Of a stretch of DNA of 64,000 nucleotides, positions 8,147-17,600 are shown one piece after another (position 1 is the first letter of the stretch; the number at the start of each line of letters is the position of its first letter). The stretch covers positions 1 to 64,000 of the forward strand of contig JACZJK010000021.1 of NCBI GenBank assembly GCA_014860575.1, in the 5' to 3' direction. Position numbers and translations under genes: made by a program. This stretch comes from Bacteroidales bacterium (lineage in GTDB: Bacteria > Bacteroidota > Bacteroidia > Bacteroidales > JAAYJT01). The notes under the pieces were generated by a model, which worked only from the letters and a program-made list of their open reading frames with translations, ran no database searches and was not told where the DNA came from.

Positions 8147-9577
8147 ATGAATATTGATTTACAATCAAGTGTTATCGCATCGTTACAAAAGCTCTTCACG
8201 ACTTACTTTGGAAAGCCTGCGGCTAATGTTGTGGCTTTGCCTGATTCTGGTTCCGACCGTAAGTACTTCCGGTTAAGCTCAGATGAAGTTTCGGTTATTG
8301 GTTCCTACAATCCAAATCAGACTGAGCACGCCACGTTCCTTTACCTTAGCGATCATTTCAAATCAAAAAAACTCCCGGTTCCTGAAGTTTTAGTTTCGGA
8401 TCAGATAGAAGGATTTTATCTTTTGCAAGACCTCGGCGATGAAAGCCTGCTTGCATGGATTGAAAGGAACCGGTCAAAAACGGACTTTAATGCGAACCTG
8501 ATCCGCAAGTACGAAAGAGTTTTGCGTGATCTATTCAACTTCCAGATCAGGGGCGATGCAGACCTGGATTACAGTCAGCTGCCTGTTCCGGTGTTTGATT
8601 CACGATCAATGCGTTGGGATCTGAACTATTTTAAATACTATTTCTTAAAACCTGCCGGGATTTTATTTGATGAGAAAGCCCTGGATGATGATTTTGAAGC
8701 CCTGGTAAATTTTCTGTCTGGCGAACCAATGCAGGGTTTTATGTACCGCGATTTCCAGGCAAGAAACATCATGCTGAAAGATGAAAAGTTCTGGTATATA
8801 GATTTTCAGGGAGGAAGGAAAGGGCCGCTGCAGTACGACCTTGTGTCTTTGCTGTTCCAGGTTAAAGCTGCGATTCCTGATGATATCAAAGAGCAACTCA
8901 CAGATTATTACATGCTGGAACTGAGCGAAATTTCAGACTTTGATAGTGCTGGCTTCAGAAAAAGATACAATGGATTTGTGCTTTTACGTTTGCTACAGGT
9001 AATGGGAGCTTACGGCTTCAGGGGTTGGTTCGAACGAAAGCAACATTTTATTGACAGCATTTTTATGCTACGACCCAACCTAGATTGGGCGCTTGGCCAT
9101 GATGCGTTGCCAGGGAAACTGCCTGAACTCAAAAGAATACTGAATGCAATTATTGAGAAAATGGATAATGATACACTGACACCACAAAACATTTTAACTG
9201 TGAGCATCAACAGCTTTTCGTACCGGCGGGGAATTCCTTACGATCCCAGCGGGCATGGGGGAGGTTTCGTGTTTGATTGCCGCATTTTGCCAAATCCCGG
9301 AAGACTTGATGAATACAAGCTGCTTAGCGGAAAAGATGAGGAGGTAATTTCTTATCTCGGCAATGAACCTGTAGTGCTTGCGTTTGTTGACAATGTACTG
9401 CAGTTGGTAAAGCAGGCAGTTTCAAGCTTTCAGAAAAATAACTACACGAATCTGCAAATCAATTTTGGTTGTACTGGTGGCAGGCACCGCTCAGTGTATT
9501 GTGCTGAAAAGCTGGCAGCGGCTTTAGGTTCCCAAAGTAATATTGCTGTCACCTTGCAGCACCGCGAATTACATTAA
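8147..9577 (+). CDS. AmgK-like amino-sugar kinase fused to a RapZ C-terminal domain
   Basis: A 476-aa two-domain protein. Residues about 1-330 are an APH-fold phosphotransferase: a nucleotide-binding region around SGSDRKYFRL, the Brenner-type catalytic loop YRDFQARNIM (about 199-208) and the metal-binding DFQGGRKGPLQYDL (about 218-231). These loops resemble AmgK, the anomeric MurNAc/GlcNAc kinase of peptidoglycan recycling. Residues about 345-476 match the RapZ C-terminal domain, including FDCRILPNPGRLDEY and GCTGGRHRSV (about 441-450). In E. coli that domain senses GlcN6P and binds the sRNA GlmZ. It heads an operon whose fourth gene is MurU-like, which supports the amino-sugar assignment. 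The fusion suggests sugar sensing attached to the kinase; this is inference. Confidence 0.85.
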   Translation: MNIDLQSSVIASLQKLFTTYFGKPAANVVALPDSGSDRKYFRLSSDEVSVIGSYNPNQTEHATFLYLSDHFKSKKLPVPEVLVSDQIEGFYLLQDLGDESLLAWIERNRSKTDFNANLIRKYERVLRDLFNFQIRGDADLDYSQLPVPVFDSRSMRWDLNYFKYYFLKPAGILFDEKALDDDFEALVNFLSGEPMQGFMYRDFQARNIMLKDEKFWYIDFQGGRKGPLQYDLVSLLFQVKAAIPDDIKEQLTDYYMLELSEISDFDSAGFRKRYNGFVLLRLLQVMGAYGFRGWFERKQHFIDSIFMLRPNLDWALGHDALPGKLPELKRILNAIIEKMDNDTLTPQNILTVSINSFSYRRGIPYDPSGHGGGFVFDCRILPNPGRLDEYKLLSGKDEEVISYLGNEPVVLAFVDNVLQLVKQAVSSFQKNNYTNLQINFGCTGGRHRSVYCAEKLAAALGSQSNIAVTLQHRELH

Positions 9578-9588
9578 TCAAACCAATA

Positions 9589-9720
9589 ATGAGTAAAACA
9601 AGTTGCGAAAAGAAAATCGCAAAATCAGATAAAGAAGCGAGATACGAATGTAAAAATTGTGGCCTGGCTGCCGCAAAGGAGAAACTGCTTTGCAAACCCA
9701 GGAAAATAAAAAAGAAATAA
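9589..9720 (+). CDS. 43-aa four-cysteine protein, putative zinc knuckle
   Basis: This small frame begins 11 bp after the kinase-RapZ stop and runs to a TAA whose last base is the first base of the next ATG (TAATG). The product is very lysine-rich, with C6, C21, C24 and C35; the C21-x2-C24 pair plus the outer cysteines could hold one zinc ion. The tight spacing on both sides, with stop/start overlap, argues that it is translated. I do not recognise the family. The basic charge would suit a nucleic-acid-binding role, but that is a guess. Confidence 0.7.
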   Translation: MSKTSCEKKIAKSDKEARYECKNCGLAAAKEKLLCKPRKIKKK

Positions 9721-10100
9721 TGCCCGAACCTACCCGCCACGACCTCGAAAAATACCATGATAACCTCGAAATTGTTCATCTTACAGCCAAACAGATAAGC
9801 AAGGATTTTGCCATGTTTGGAATGGAAATTACATTTTCGGGTAATGTAGTATTCGCCTATCCGGAACTCATGATGCAACTTACCCAACATCTGCAGTTAC
9901 TTCTGCAAACCGATCAGGAACGGCTCTTTGCTTTGATGTATCAGATTGATGTTGATCAGAAATCGGTTGGTAATTGCCTGCGTTCGCATAAAAATCCTGC
10001 CAGTGGTTTGGCCGATCTGATCATCCGCCGCGAAATGTTGAAGGTGCTTACAGTGCAATATTTCAAAAATTTAAAGAAAAATCCTGACCCGAATGTTTAA
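9720..10100 (+). CDS. Conserved-looking 126-aa protein of unknown function
   Basis: The ATG at 9720 overlaps the stop of the 43-aa gene by one base, so this start is preferred over upstream in-frame TTG-type starts that would read through the small gene out of frame. The product is soluble and probably mainly helical, with a central MxQLTQHLQLLLQTDQERLFALMYQIDVD segment split by charged turns; no signal peptide, membrane segment or metal motif is visible. Its 3' end overlaps the MurU-like gene by 8 bp, so it is part of the same transcript and translationally coupled. No family assignment can be made from the sequence. Confidence 0.8.
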   Translation: MPEPTRHDLEKYHDNLEIVHLTAKQISKDFAMFGMEITFSGNVVFAYPELMMQLTQHLQLLLQTDQERLFALMYQIDVDQKSVGNCLRSHKNPASGLADLIIRREMLKVLTVQYFKNLKKNPDPNV

Positions 10101-10800
10101 GGCCATGATCCTTGCTGCCGGACTTGGAACCCGGCTCCTGCCATTAACTTTAAATCAACCTAAAGCCCTGGTTGAAGTGGCTGGCAAACCATTGATCGAG
10201 CATGTATTGGATCGTTTCCGGCTTTTAGGCATCAGAGATATTGTTGTGAACCTTCATCATCATTCCGGGCAACTTCAGGCTTTCTTGGGTTCTGAAAAGT
10301 TTAAGGAATTTAATATAACTTTCTCTGACGAGAGCGGGCAATTGCTTGATACCGGTGGTGCAATCCGCAAAGCAAGCTGGTTTTTTGATAATGGGCAACC
10401 GTTCCTGGTTCATAATTGCGATGTAATTTCATTGGTACCGCTTAACGAACTGATGCAGGCACATAAACGCAACAGGGCAATAGCCACCCTTGCAGTGAGC
10501 GATCGCAAAACCTCCCGTCCATTGGCTTTTACACCGAATGGGAAGTTGATAGATCGCTGGAACGAAAAAACATCACATGCATCACGTCCATTGGCTTTCA
10601 GTGGAATTTATGTGCTTGATCCTGCAATTTTCTCCTTCATGCCAAATGTGGATGCTTTCTCCATTATTGATGTGTTAGTAACGGCTGCTGCAACAAGGCC
10701 GGTTTTTGCCTTTGAACACAGTCCGGAAATCTGGGTTGATGCCGGTAATGTCAATAACCTTGAAAAAGCTGAACAATTGCTTGAAAATTTCCATCTTTGA
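10093..10800 (+). CDS. MurU-like sugar-1-phosphate nucleotidyltransferase
   Basis: A 235-aa nucleotidyltransferase. It opens with MILAAGLGTRLLPLT, the signature G-x-G-T-R nucleotide loop, followed by KALVEVAGKPLIEHVL with the conserved substrate-side lysine. LLDTGGAIRKA and HNCDVIS (metal-binding Asp) follow at about residues 77 and 114, and VDAGN closes the active site. The length and short C-terminus fit the MurU/mannose-1-phosphate guanylyltransferase-like group. With an AmgK-like kinase in the same operon, the likely reaction is UTP plus MurNAc-1-P (or GlcNAc-1-P) to the UDP-sugar, as in the recycling route that bypasses de novo UDP-MurNAc synthesis. Substrate is inferred from context only. 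Confidence 0.85.
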   Translation: MFKAMILAAGLGTRLLPLTLNQPKALVEVAGKPLIEHVLDRFRLLGIRDIVVNLHHHSGQLQAFLGSEKFKEFNITFSDESGQLLDTGGAIRKASWFFDNGQPFLVHNCDVISLVPLNELMQAHKRNRAIATLAVSDRKTSRPLAFTPNGKLIDRWNEKTSHASRPLAFSGIYVLDPAIFSFMPNVDAFSIIDVLVTAAATRPVFAFEHSPEIWVDAGNVNNLEKAEQLLENFHL

Positions 10801-10802
10801 AC

Positions 10803-13670
10803 ATGGAAAATATTTCTAAATCCTTTCTTGAAAAAGTTGCCAGGAGATTGCTGCAGGATTATCCTGAAAACATGCAACAGGCCTGCGTAATTATGCCTAA
10901 CCGCCGTGCGACTGTTTTCTTAAAAAGGCACCTCAGTGCGATCCTTACGAAACCGGCCTTTGGTCCGTCAATATTCTCAATTGAAGACTTTGTTTTTGAT
11001 TCGGTTGGCTTCCATGAAGCCGATCAACTTGAGCTTTTATGGGAATTGTACGAGTGTTATTCCAAATCTGGAAACACCCACTTGTTTGAAGAATTTCTGA
11101 AATGGGGCAAAGTGCTGCTACAGGATTTTGAAGATGTGGATATGCACCTCGTTGATGCCAATTATCTATTCAATTATTTATCAGAAGCCAAAGCCATCGA
11201 GCTCTGGAACCCAGGGAAATCCACCCTGACTGAAGGCCAGCAGAGATACCTTTCCTTTTACCGCTCACTGGGAGAACTTTATACGCAATTCACTCAACGA
11301 CTGCTTGAAAAGAGGATTGCATACAAAGGCCTGGCTTTCCGGTATTTTGTGGAGTTAGTAAACAAATCTGCGGACGAATGGAAATGGAAGCATTTTTATT
11401 TTGCTGGTTTCAATGCACTTACACCCGCAGAAAAAGGGATTATTGATTCCATTGAAGCCACAAATACCTTAACCCGCCTTTTCGATGCTGATACTTATTA
11501 CGTTGACGATTCCAGACAGGAAGCAGGAAAGTACCTTAGAGAAATAGCCCGGGATATTAAACCAGGCAAATTTGAATGGGTTGGTAATAATCTGCTAGAA
11601 GGTTCTAAAAATATTAATGTTATCGGTGTGCCGCACAATACCGGGCAAGTGATTGTGGCTGCTTCACTGCTCGCTGAAATTAAGGATGCTGAAGCCGGAA
11701 ACACTGCGGTGGTGCTGAATGATGAAAGTTTGCTCATTCCTTTGCTGAATGCGATGCCGGATAATATCAGCCATTTTAATGTGACTATGGGATATCCGTT
11801 TTCGCTAACTCCGGTTTATGGATTGATGGATATTCTGCTCAATCTGCACCTTCATGCGTTTGAAAGAAAAAGGAAAAATAGCACAGCTGTAGAAGGTAGT
11901 GGAAAATTACGATACTATTTCCGCAATGTAGCCAGCCTGTTAAAGCATCCTTACATTATTGGATTCCTTGCTGTAGATGGAGATGATAAGCATGAACCTG
12001 TAATTTCATTGTTGGGTTCGGGCAAAGTGTTTTTTGAGAAGGATGAGATATTGAATCATTTCAATAATCATCTGCGGGGAATGGAATTGTTGAAAATGGT
12101 ATTTGGTGACTGGAGCAATGCGGCAAACGCCATTGAAAATCTGTTGTCAATTAACCGTTTGCTTGCCGAAGCCAAATCAGCGGATAAGGTAAAGGAAACC
12201 TCCAATATGGACGTTGAGTATCTGTATCAGTTTAATCTGATCCTGAACCGCTTAAAACTTTTAACTGACAGGGCAGGGGAGGAGCTTAGCCTGCGGGGTT
12301 TACACCAGCTTTTAAAAAATATTGCTGCTGGAACCCAGCTTCCTTTTGTAGGCGAACCCTTGAGAGGGGTTCAGATCATGGGTATGCTGGAAACACGAAC
12401 CCTGGATTTTAAGAATATTATCATGCTCAGCGTGAATGAAGGTGTGTTGCCGGCAGGAAAACATGGGAATTCATTTGTGCCTTTCGATATCCGTAAAGAA
12501 ACAGGGTTACCCGTTCACAGCGACCGTGATGCTGTATTTGCCTATCATTTTTATCGTTTGTTGCAGCGTTGCGATAATATGCACCTGATTTATAATTCAA
12601 CGCCCGGCGAACTGGGTGGCGGTGAAAAGAGCCGCTTTATCCTGCAAATTGAACATGAATTATTGAAGCTGAACAGCAGAATTAACTACTTCGACCAGGC
12701 TTATTCTCCAACTGTCAGATTTGATCAGGCTGTAAAAGAAATTTCAATCGCCAAAACAAATGATGTGCAACTCCGCCTGGCTGAAATGGCTCAATACGGT
12801 TTATCGCCAACAGCGCTCAGCACTTTCGTAAGCTGTCCGTTGAAGTTCTACTTTTCTTATGTACTCAGGATCAGTGAGGAGGATACTACGGATGATACCA
12901 TGGATGCATCCACCTTTGGTTCAGGAATTCATGATGCACTCAAAGATCTTTATGAACCTTACATGAAACAACCGCTAACGGTTGCTATTATTGATGCTAT
13001 TGCTAAAGAAGCAAATAAGGCCCTTCACCAGAATTTCTTAAAGGCTTATAAAAATAATGATCTTAATTATGGCAAGAACCTGTTGATGGTTAAAGTAGCC
13101 GAATCATTTTTGCGCCGCTTTCTTCAAATGGAAAAGGAACAAATCCATGACCTAGAGAGAACCATGAATTTGTTAACGATAACGGCGATTGAACATGAGT
13201 TTTTTAAAGAACAGCCCTGGGTTCTCAGGATTGAAATTAACGGGAACCAGAATTTTCAGGTGCGGTTGCGTGGCAAGGCCGACCGTATTGATATAGCCGG
13301 GAATGTAGTCCGGGTCATAGATTATAAGACCGGATCAGTATTACCTAAGGAACTCAAATTTGATGATTGGGATCAGCTCAGCATTGACCCTGAAAAAGGA
13401 AAATCACTGCAACTGCTGATTTACTCATATTTAAATGCCAGAGAAAATAATACAGCATTTCCTGAAGCCGGTATAATTTCGTTCAGGCATTTGAATGAAG
13501 GATTTATGGGCGTAACAATGCCTGTAGGGCCCACGCCAGTGATAGAGGAAATTGAGAACCAAATACGCAAACTGCTTCAACGTATTTTTGACCCTGCATT
13601 GCCTTTTAATCAAACTACCGATTTAAAAAATTGCGAGTACTGTCCCTTTAAAGGGATTTGCAACCGGTAG
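10803..13670 (+). CDS. AddB-like PD-(D/E)XK exonuclease, putative Fe-S type
   Basis: A 955-aa protein. The N-terminal half resembles an inactive helicase-like fold (CVIMPNRRATVFLKRHL near residues 23-39). The C-terminal third is a PD-(D/E)XK nuclease: a cysteine at about 677 (SCPLKFYFSY), the catalytic DYKTGS at about 839, and C944, C947 and C953 at the end (NCEYCPFKGIC). The four cysteines have the AddB arrangement that holds a 4Fe-4S cluster. AddB acts with AddA in RecBCD-type processing of DNA double-strand breaks. No addA gene lies in this window. I took the ATG at 10803, 2 bp after the previous stop, over a TTG at 10797. Confidence 0.87.
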   Translation: MENISKSFLEKVARRLLQDYPENMQQACVIMPNRRATVFLKRHLSAILTKPAFGPSIFSIEDFVFDSVGFHEADQLELLWELYECYSKSGNTHLFEEFLKWGKVLLQDFEDVDMHLVDANYLFNYLSEAKAIELWNPGKSTLTEGQQRYLSFYRSLGELYTQFTQRLLEKRIAYKGLAFRYFVELVNKSADEWKWKHFYFAGFNALTPAEKGIIDSIEATNTLTRLFDADTYYVDDSRQEAGKYLREIARDIKPGKFEWVGNNLLEGSKNINVIGVPHNTGQVIVAASLLAEIKDAEAGNTAVVLNDESLLIPLLNAMPDNISHFNVTMGYPFSLTPVYGLMDILLNLHLHAFERKRKNSTAVEGSGKLRYYFRNVASLLKHPYIIGFLAVDGDDKHEPVISLLGSGKVFFEKDEILNHFNNHLRGMELLKMVFGDWSNAANAIENLLSINRLLAEAKSADKVKETSNMDVEYLYQFNLILNRLKLLTDRAGEELSLRGLHQLLKNIAAGTQLPFVGEPLRGVQIMGMLETRTLDFKNIIMLSVNEGVLPAGKHGNSFVPFDIRKETGLPVHSDRDAVFAYHFYRLLQRCDNMHLIYNSTPGELGGGEKSRFILQIEHELLKLNSRINYFDQAYSPTVRFDQAVKEISIAKTNDVQLRLAEMAQYGLSPTALSTFVSCPLKFYFSYVLRISEEDTTDDTMDASTFGSGIHDALKDLYEPYMKQPLTVAIIDAIAKEANKALHQNFLKAYKNNDLNYGKNLLMVKVAESFLRRFLQMEKEQIHDLERTMNLLTITAIEHEFFKEQPWVLRIEINGNQNFQVRLRGKADRIDIAGNVVRVIDYKTGSVLPKELKFDDWDQLSIDPEKGKSLQLLIYSYLNARENNTAFPEAGIISFRHLNEGFMGVTMPVGPTPVIEEIENQIRKLLQRIFDPALPFNQTTDLKNCEYCPFKGICNR

Positions 13671-13692
13671 CTGGGAATAGGAAAAGATACTC

Positions 13693-13768
13693 GGCAGTTG
13701 GCAGTCTGCAGTTGGCAAATCCCCATCCTGCATCACTGTATTACTCCATCACCGTATTACTGCATCAC
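13693..13768. repeat. Intergenic heptad and octad micro-repeats
   Basis: Four 7-bp units (GGCAGTT, GGCAGTC, TGCAGTT, GGCAAAT) fill 13693-13720. Five 8-bp units alternating between TGCATCAC-like and TGTATTAC-like sequences fill 13729-13768. The array lies between two convergent genes; the rest of the 203-bp gap shows nothing I recognise. Confidence 0.8.
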
Positions 13769-13873
13769 AATAAAGGCGACAACGATGTTGGTTAGTTTTG
13801 CAAATTAATCGCCAGGAGCACTATGAAATACTAAGTGTGTCTTAGTGAACATCGTGCCTCAGTGGTAAACAAA

Positions 13874-14542
13874 CTAATCCGTTGCTTTGGTCCAATCCAA
13901 ATGAAACCTGCCGTTGCTGAGAATAATTGTGTCAGTCTTCTTTTCCTGCTTTGTGTTGGGATGATAATGCGGATCGCCATGCACCGCCATGCCTGCTCCG
14001 GCCTGGGTCAGGATTTTGCGTTCAATATTGCTTTGAATACCTGATCCGCTCATCGCTGCCAGCGCCTTCTTCTTATAATAAACACCTTTCAATATTACAT
14101 CAAATGTACCTGAAACAGAAGTTGGGCTTACCGATTCAATGGTAATTGTGCCCGACATAGACTCCCCGTCATGAAACCCATGGCCAAGTTTGGTTGTTTC
14201 TTCAGTGTAATCAATGAGTACCATGACCGGATCTACATCTTTCTTTTTCTTCGCCGATTTATTAAAATACTCTTCTGACACAACCTGGTAGGTTCCTGGC
14301 TGGAGCTGATCTTTAAAAGAAAATATCCTGATCCAAACTTGAACGTCAGGATTTACTTTAAAGGCGGCAATAGCAAGGTAATCCACATTTTTAAACGGAA
14401 GTTTCAATCGTTGTGCTTTTGCATGGTATTCCTTTCCGTCCACCTGGCATGAGATATAATTTTCATAATCCTGTGCTTGTAATTGTAAAGCAAAAACAGG
14501 AATTAAGGCTAAAAGGATAAATCGGGATTTTAAGAATTTCAT
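13874..14542 (-). CDS. Exported hypothetical protein
   Basis: A 222-aa product from the ATG at 14542, which starts a clear signal peptide (KFLKSRFILLALIPVFALQL followed by QAQ). An ATG 42 bp upstream would bury this signal, so it was rejected. The mature part begins with ISCQVDGKEYHAKA and continues with beta-strand-like alternation, including FSFKDQLQPGTYQV and GTITIESV...SGTFDV. This layout resembles DUF6252-type periplasmic proteins of Bacteroidota, but the match is by eye only. There is no lipobox and no C-terminal sorting domain. It lies downstream of the T9SS giant on the same strand with a 121-bp gap. Function unknown. Confidence 0.8.
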   Translation of the reverse strand: MKFLKSRFILLALIPVFALQLQAQDYENYISCQVDGKEYHAKAQRLKLPFKNVDYLAIAAFKVNPDVQVWIRIFSFKDQLQPGTYQVVSEEYFNKSAKKKKDVDPVMVLIDYTEETTKLGHGFHDGESMSGTITIESVSPTSVSGTFDVILKGVYYKKKALAAMSGSGIQSNIERKILTQAGAGMAVHGDPHYHPNTKQEKKTDTIILSNGRFHLDWTKATD

Positions 14543-14663
14543 GTTATTGGAGTTTATTGATAATTTAAATAATGTAATAGCCAAACACCCGGAGTGCAGG
14601 AATGTTGAATTTTTGACACTAATTTAATAAGCCAGCAGCAATATCACTTCAATCAAAATGCCT

Positions 14664-17600
14664 CTAATTTCTAATAATCCGCTTAACGTCTATTAGATTT
14701 CCTTTCAGCACTTTTACAAGATAAATACCTTGTGGGCTGGAAGTCAGATCAAAGTTGTATTGGCTCTGACCTGCCAGTTCTGCCTGCAGTAGCCTTTCGC
14801 CAATCATACTGTAAACTTCTACTACAACGGAAGCTAACTCTTCGGTTTCTGCAAGTTTCAAAGTGAATTTACCTTTCGTTGGGTTCGGATACAGACTGAA
14901 GAAACTGTCGGCATTGTCATGTTTGTCATTCAATAAATCAGAAGAACTCTCTTCTTCATCATCGGCTGCAATAAAAGCCTCGGGCTGCTGGCAATAGTAC
15001 CCGGATTCGTCAATGAATGCGTGAAGATAAGCTCCGTTCTCTACAGCACTTGCAGGGTTGATAGTTATTCTTTTTCCGGCAATCAGTAAAACCTTACTTG
15101 ATTCATTATTAAGAAACAAATTATCAACAATGATATCCTGAACTGCATCAAAACAAGTATCTGCAATCAAATTGTATCCATGAACAAATCTTCGTATGGG
15201 TACGCGGCTGGCTAGTTGCAAGTTAAAGGAGTAGCTGTATTTCGTCACGGTTACTGTGTCATAAAGAATAAAGAACCCATCTTTTAATGCCGTAACTGCA
15301 TATTGTCCATAAAATACACCGGGTAGCAGTAAAAGACCAGTTGTATTTGTGGTTCGATTGAACTGCTGGCTGTAAACAGTGTCAAGTCCAATCATTTCAA
15401 AAGCAATACCATTGTAATTTGTTCTTCCTTCCAGACTAAGAAGCATGTTAACATTTACGAACCTCTCAAGAACTACTGGTGAGGCAAAAATGAGATCGCT
15501 GCTACCGTTTTCATAAACAGCCTGGATCGCATATTGATATGTGCCGTCAGGGAAATCTTTCAGGTCATCAACAAATTCAGTTTGGGTCACACCTGATTGA
15601 AGCAGCGATAATGCCCCCTGGTTTATTTTTCTAAAAATTTTATAGCTCTTGAATGCAGAGTTTTGTCCGCCGGGCAAAGGGCCACCCCAATTCAAGGCTA
15701 TTTTGTAAACATCTTCAACACCTGCACTCAGATTTACAGGATTTAGCATGCAAGGCAATGCCGGGCTGTTACTTAATGCTCCCCGGTTTTGTGCTTCATC
15801 CTCTGCTTTGATTGAGAAGTATATATTTCCAAAGTATGCAATGCTGTCGAGGTTCATCAGGTTTATGATTAACGAATCCTGCAGTCCCGCCAATGATGGA
15901 TAAGGATAGCTGAATATCCTGTGCGCTATTAAATAGGCGTCTTCCGAGTTTATTGGTGTGTAAGCATAGCGGATATCATACCGGTACGCTTTGCCAATTT
16001 CGACATCGTTTCCGGTAGCTGTCCATTTAAGTTTAACCATGTTCTCCGGCATTCGCTCTGTTGTCAGGTCAGCAATTGTTCCGGGTGCAATCTTATCAGT
16101 AGCCTGTGCTGTACTGTCGTAATAGGCATATGCATAAAACTCATCACCCAGGTAAATGTACTTTGCTTCAATGGTATCGCCATTTGCCACGGCTATTTCA
16201 CTTTTTTTAATAAACGAAAGGCCAAACTGACCGATGTAATCAAAATCATTTACCCTGCGCGTTTCTATGTTTACCAGTTCCTGGGTGCGGGTATTTCGTA
16301 AAGTCACCTGCTGATAAAAATCCTCACAGAGGAAATTCCTGATTTTTACGAACATGTTATCATCTTCGTAAAGATTTACTGAGCTGAAAGAAAGGTCTAC
16401 GTCCACCTGATGCTTCGGATGAACTGCAAGTTGTTGCCAGGTCGTATCAATATCGGAACCGTCTGTTACTGTAATCATCAGTTCGTAAATATCCCTGAGA
16501 CCAAACCCTGGTGTCCAGATGAGCGTGTCATTTGAAAGAGTAATACCCAGGGTGTCGTTTGGAATATTAAATAATAAAGCATCTCCATCAGCATCTTTAG
16601 CGCTCAGTTTATATCTCCATTCCTGTTCTTCCACGAACACAAATATACTGTCGGGATTGAGCGTGAAATAGGGCGGGTTATTCCTGTCGCTGCTAGTGAA
16701 AATTACATTGGTGTCCTGGCTGGGTTGGCTGAAAGAGCCATATTCATCAATAAAACATGCCCATAGTTTATATTCCTGTCCGGGTTTTAGCCCTGTAATC
16801 TCAATTGAGTTTTCTCCAAATACAGATTCATCTTCAGTTCGGCCGCTTGAAATGTTCCTGTAATAAACTGTGGCAGCTATGATACTGCCCGAAACAGGCT
16901 CATCCCAGTTCACTTGCAAGATATCGTCTGCCTGAACCACTTTCAGATTTTGCGGTAATTCCATCCAGGCCTCATTTTCGACCCAGATCGAACCTGGCGC
17001 AAATTGCAACACAGGCTCATTGTAACCGTCGTCAATGCGGCTGTAAATGAAGTATTCTCCATTGGGTACATCATCGTTTTGCCAAGTAAAATCAAGGCTT
17101 CCGTTGTTGATAATTGTAAATTCATTAATCATTGTTCCGTTGAAGTACTTGTTGCTGTTAGAGTAATACACCTGCACGTTTAGCGTGTCGGAATAATCGT
17201 TAAAGCTCAGCGATATCTGGTTCGACCGGGTTCGCCTTTCTGAAGGATCAGAAACGAGCAATGTGGGTTCCTGATCGGTTGAGGCAATAAAAACCTCAAT
17301 TTCGCCAGCATATTCTGTAAAAAATGTCCATTCGCCTTTCATTGGGCTCAGAACCGACATGATTGTTTGCTGTTCTATTGAGTCCACTTTATAGTGGTAT
17401 GCATTATCCTGGTTGTAAACCACACCGGTGGAATCGTGTTGAAGGGTGAAGTGAAAAGTAGCCGGGTTGAGCGTATCCATTGCCACAACCAGGAGTTGTC
17501 TTGCGTTCTCAGCAACCAAAAAGGTAATGGCTTGTTTGCCATCTTTTTGACCCTTCCAGATTTTATGCAGGTGGCCCAGATTACGGCCAATATAGTAATT

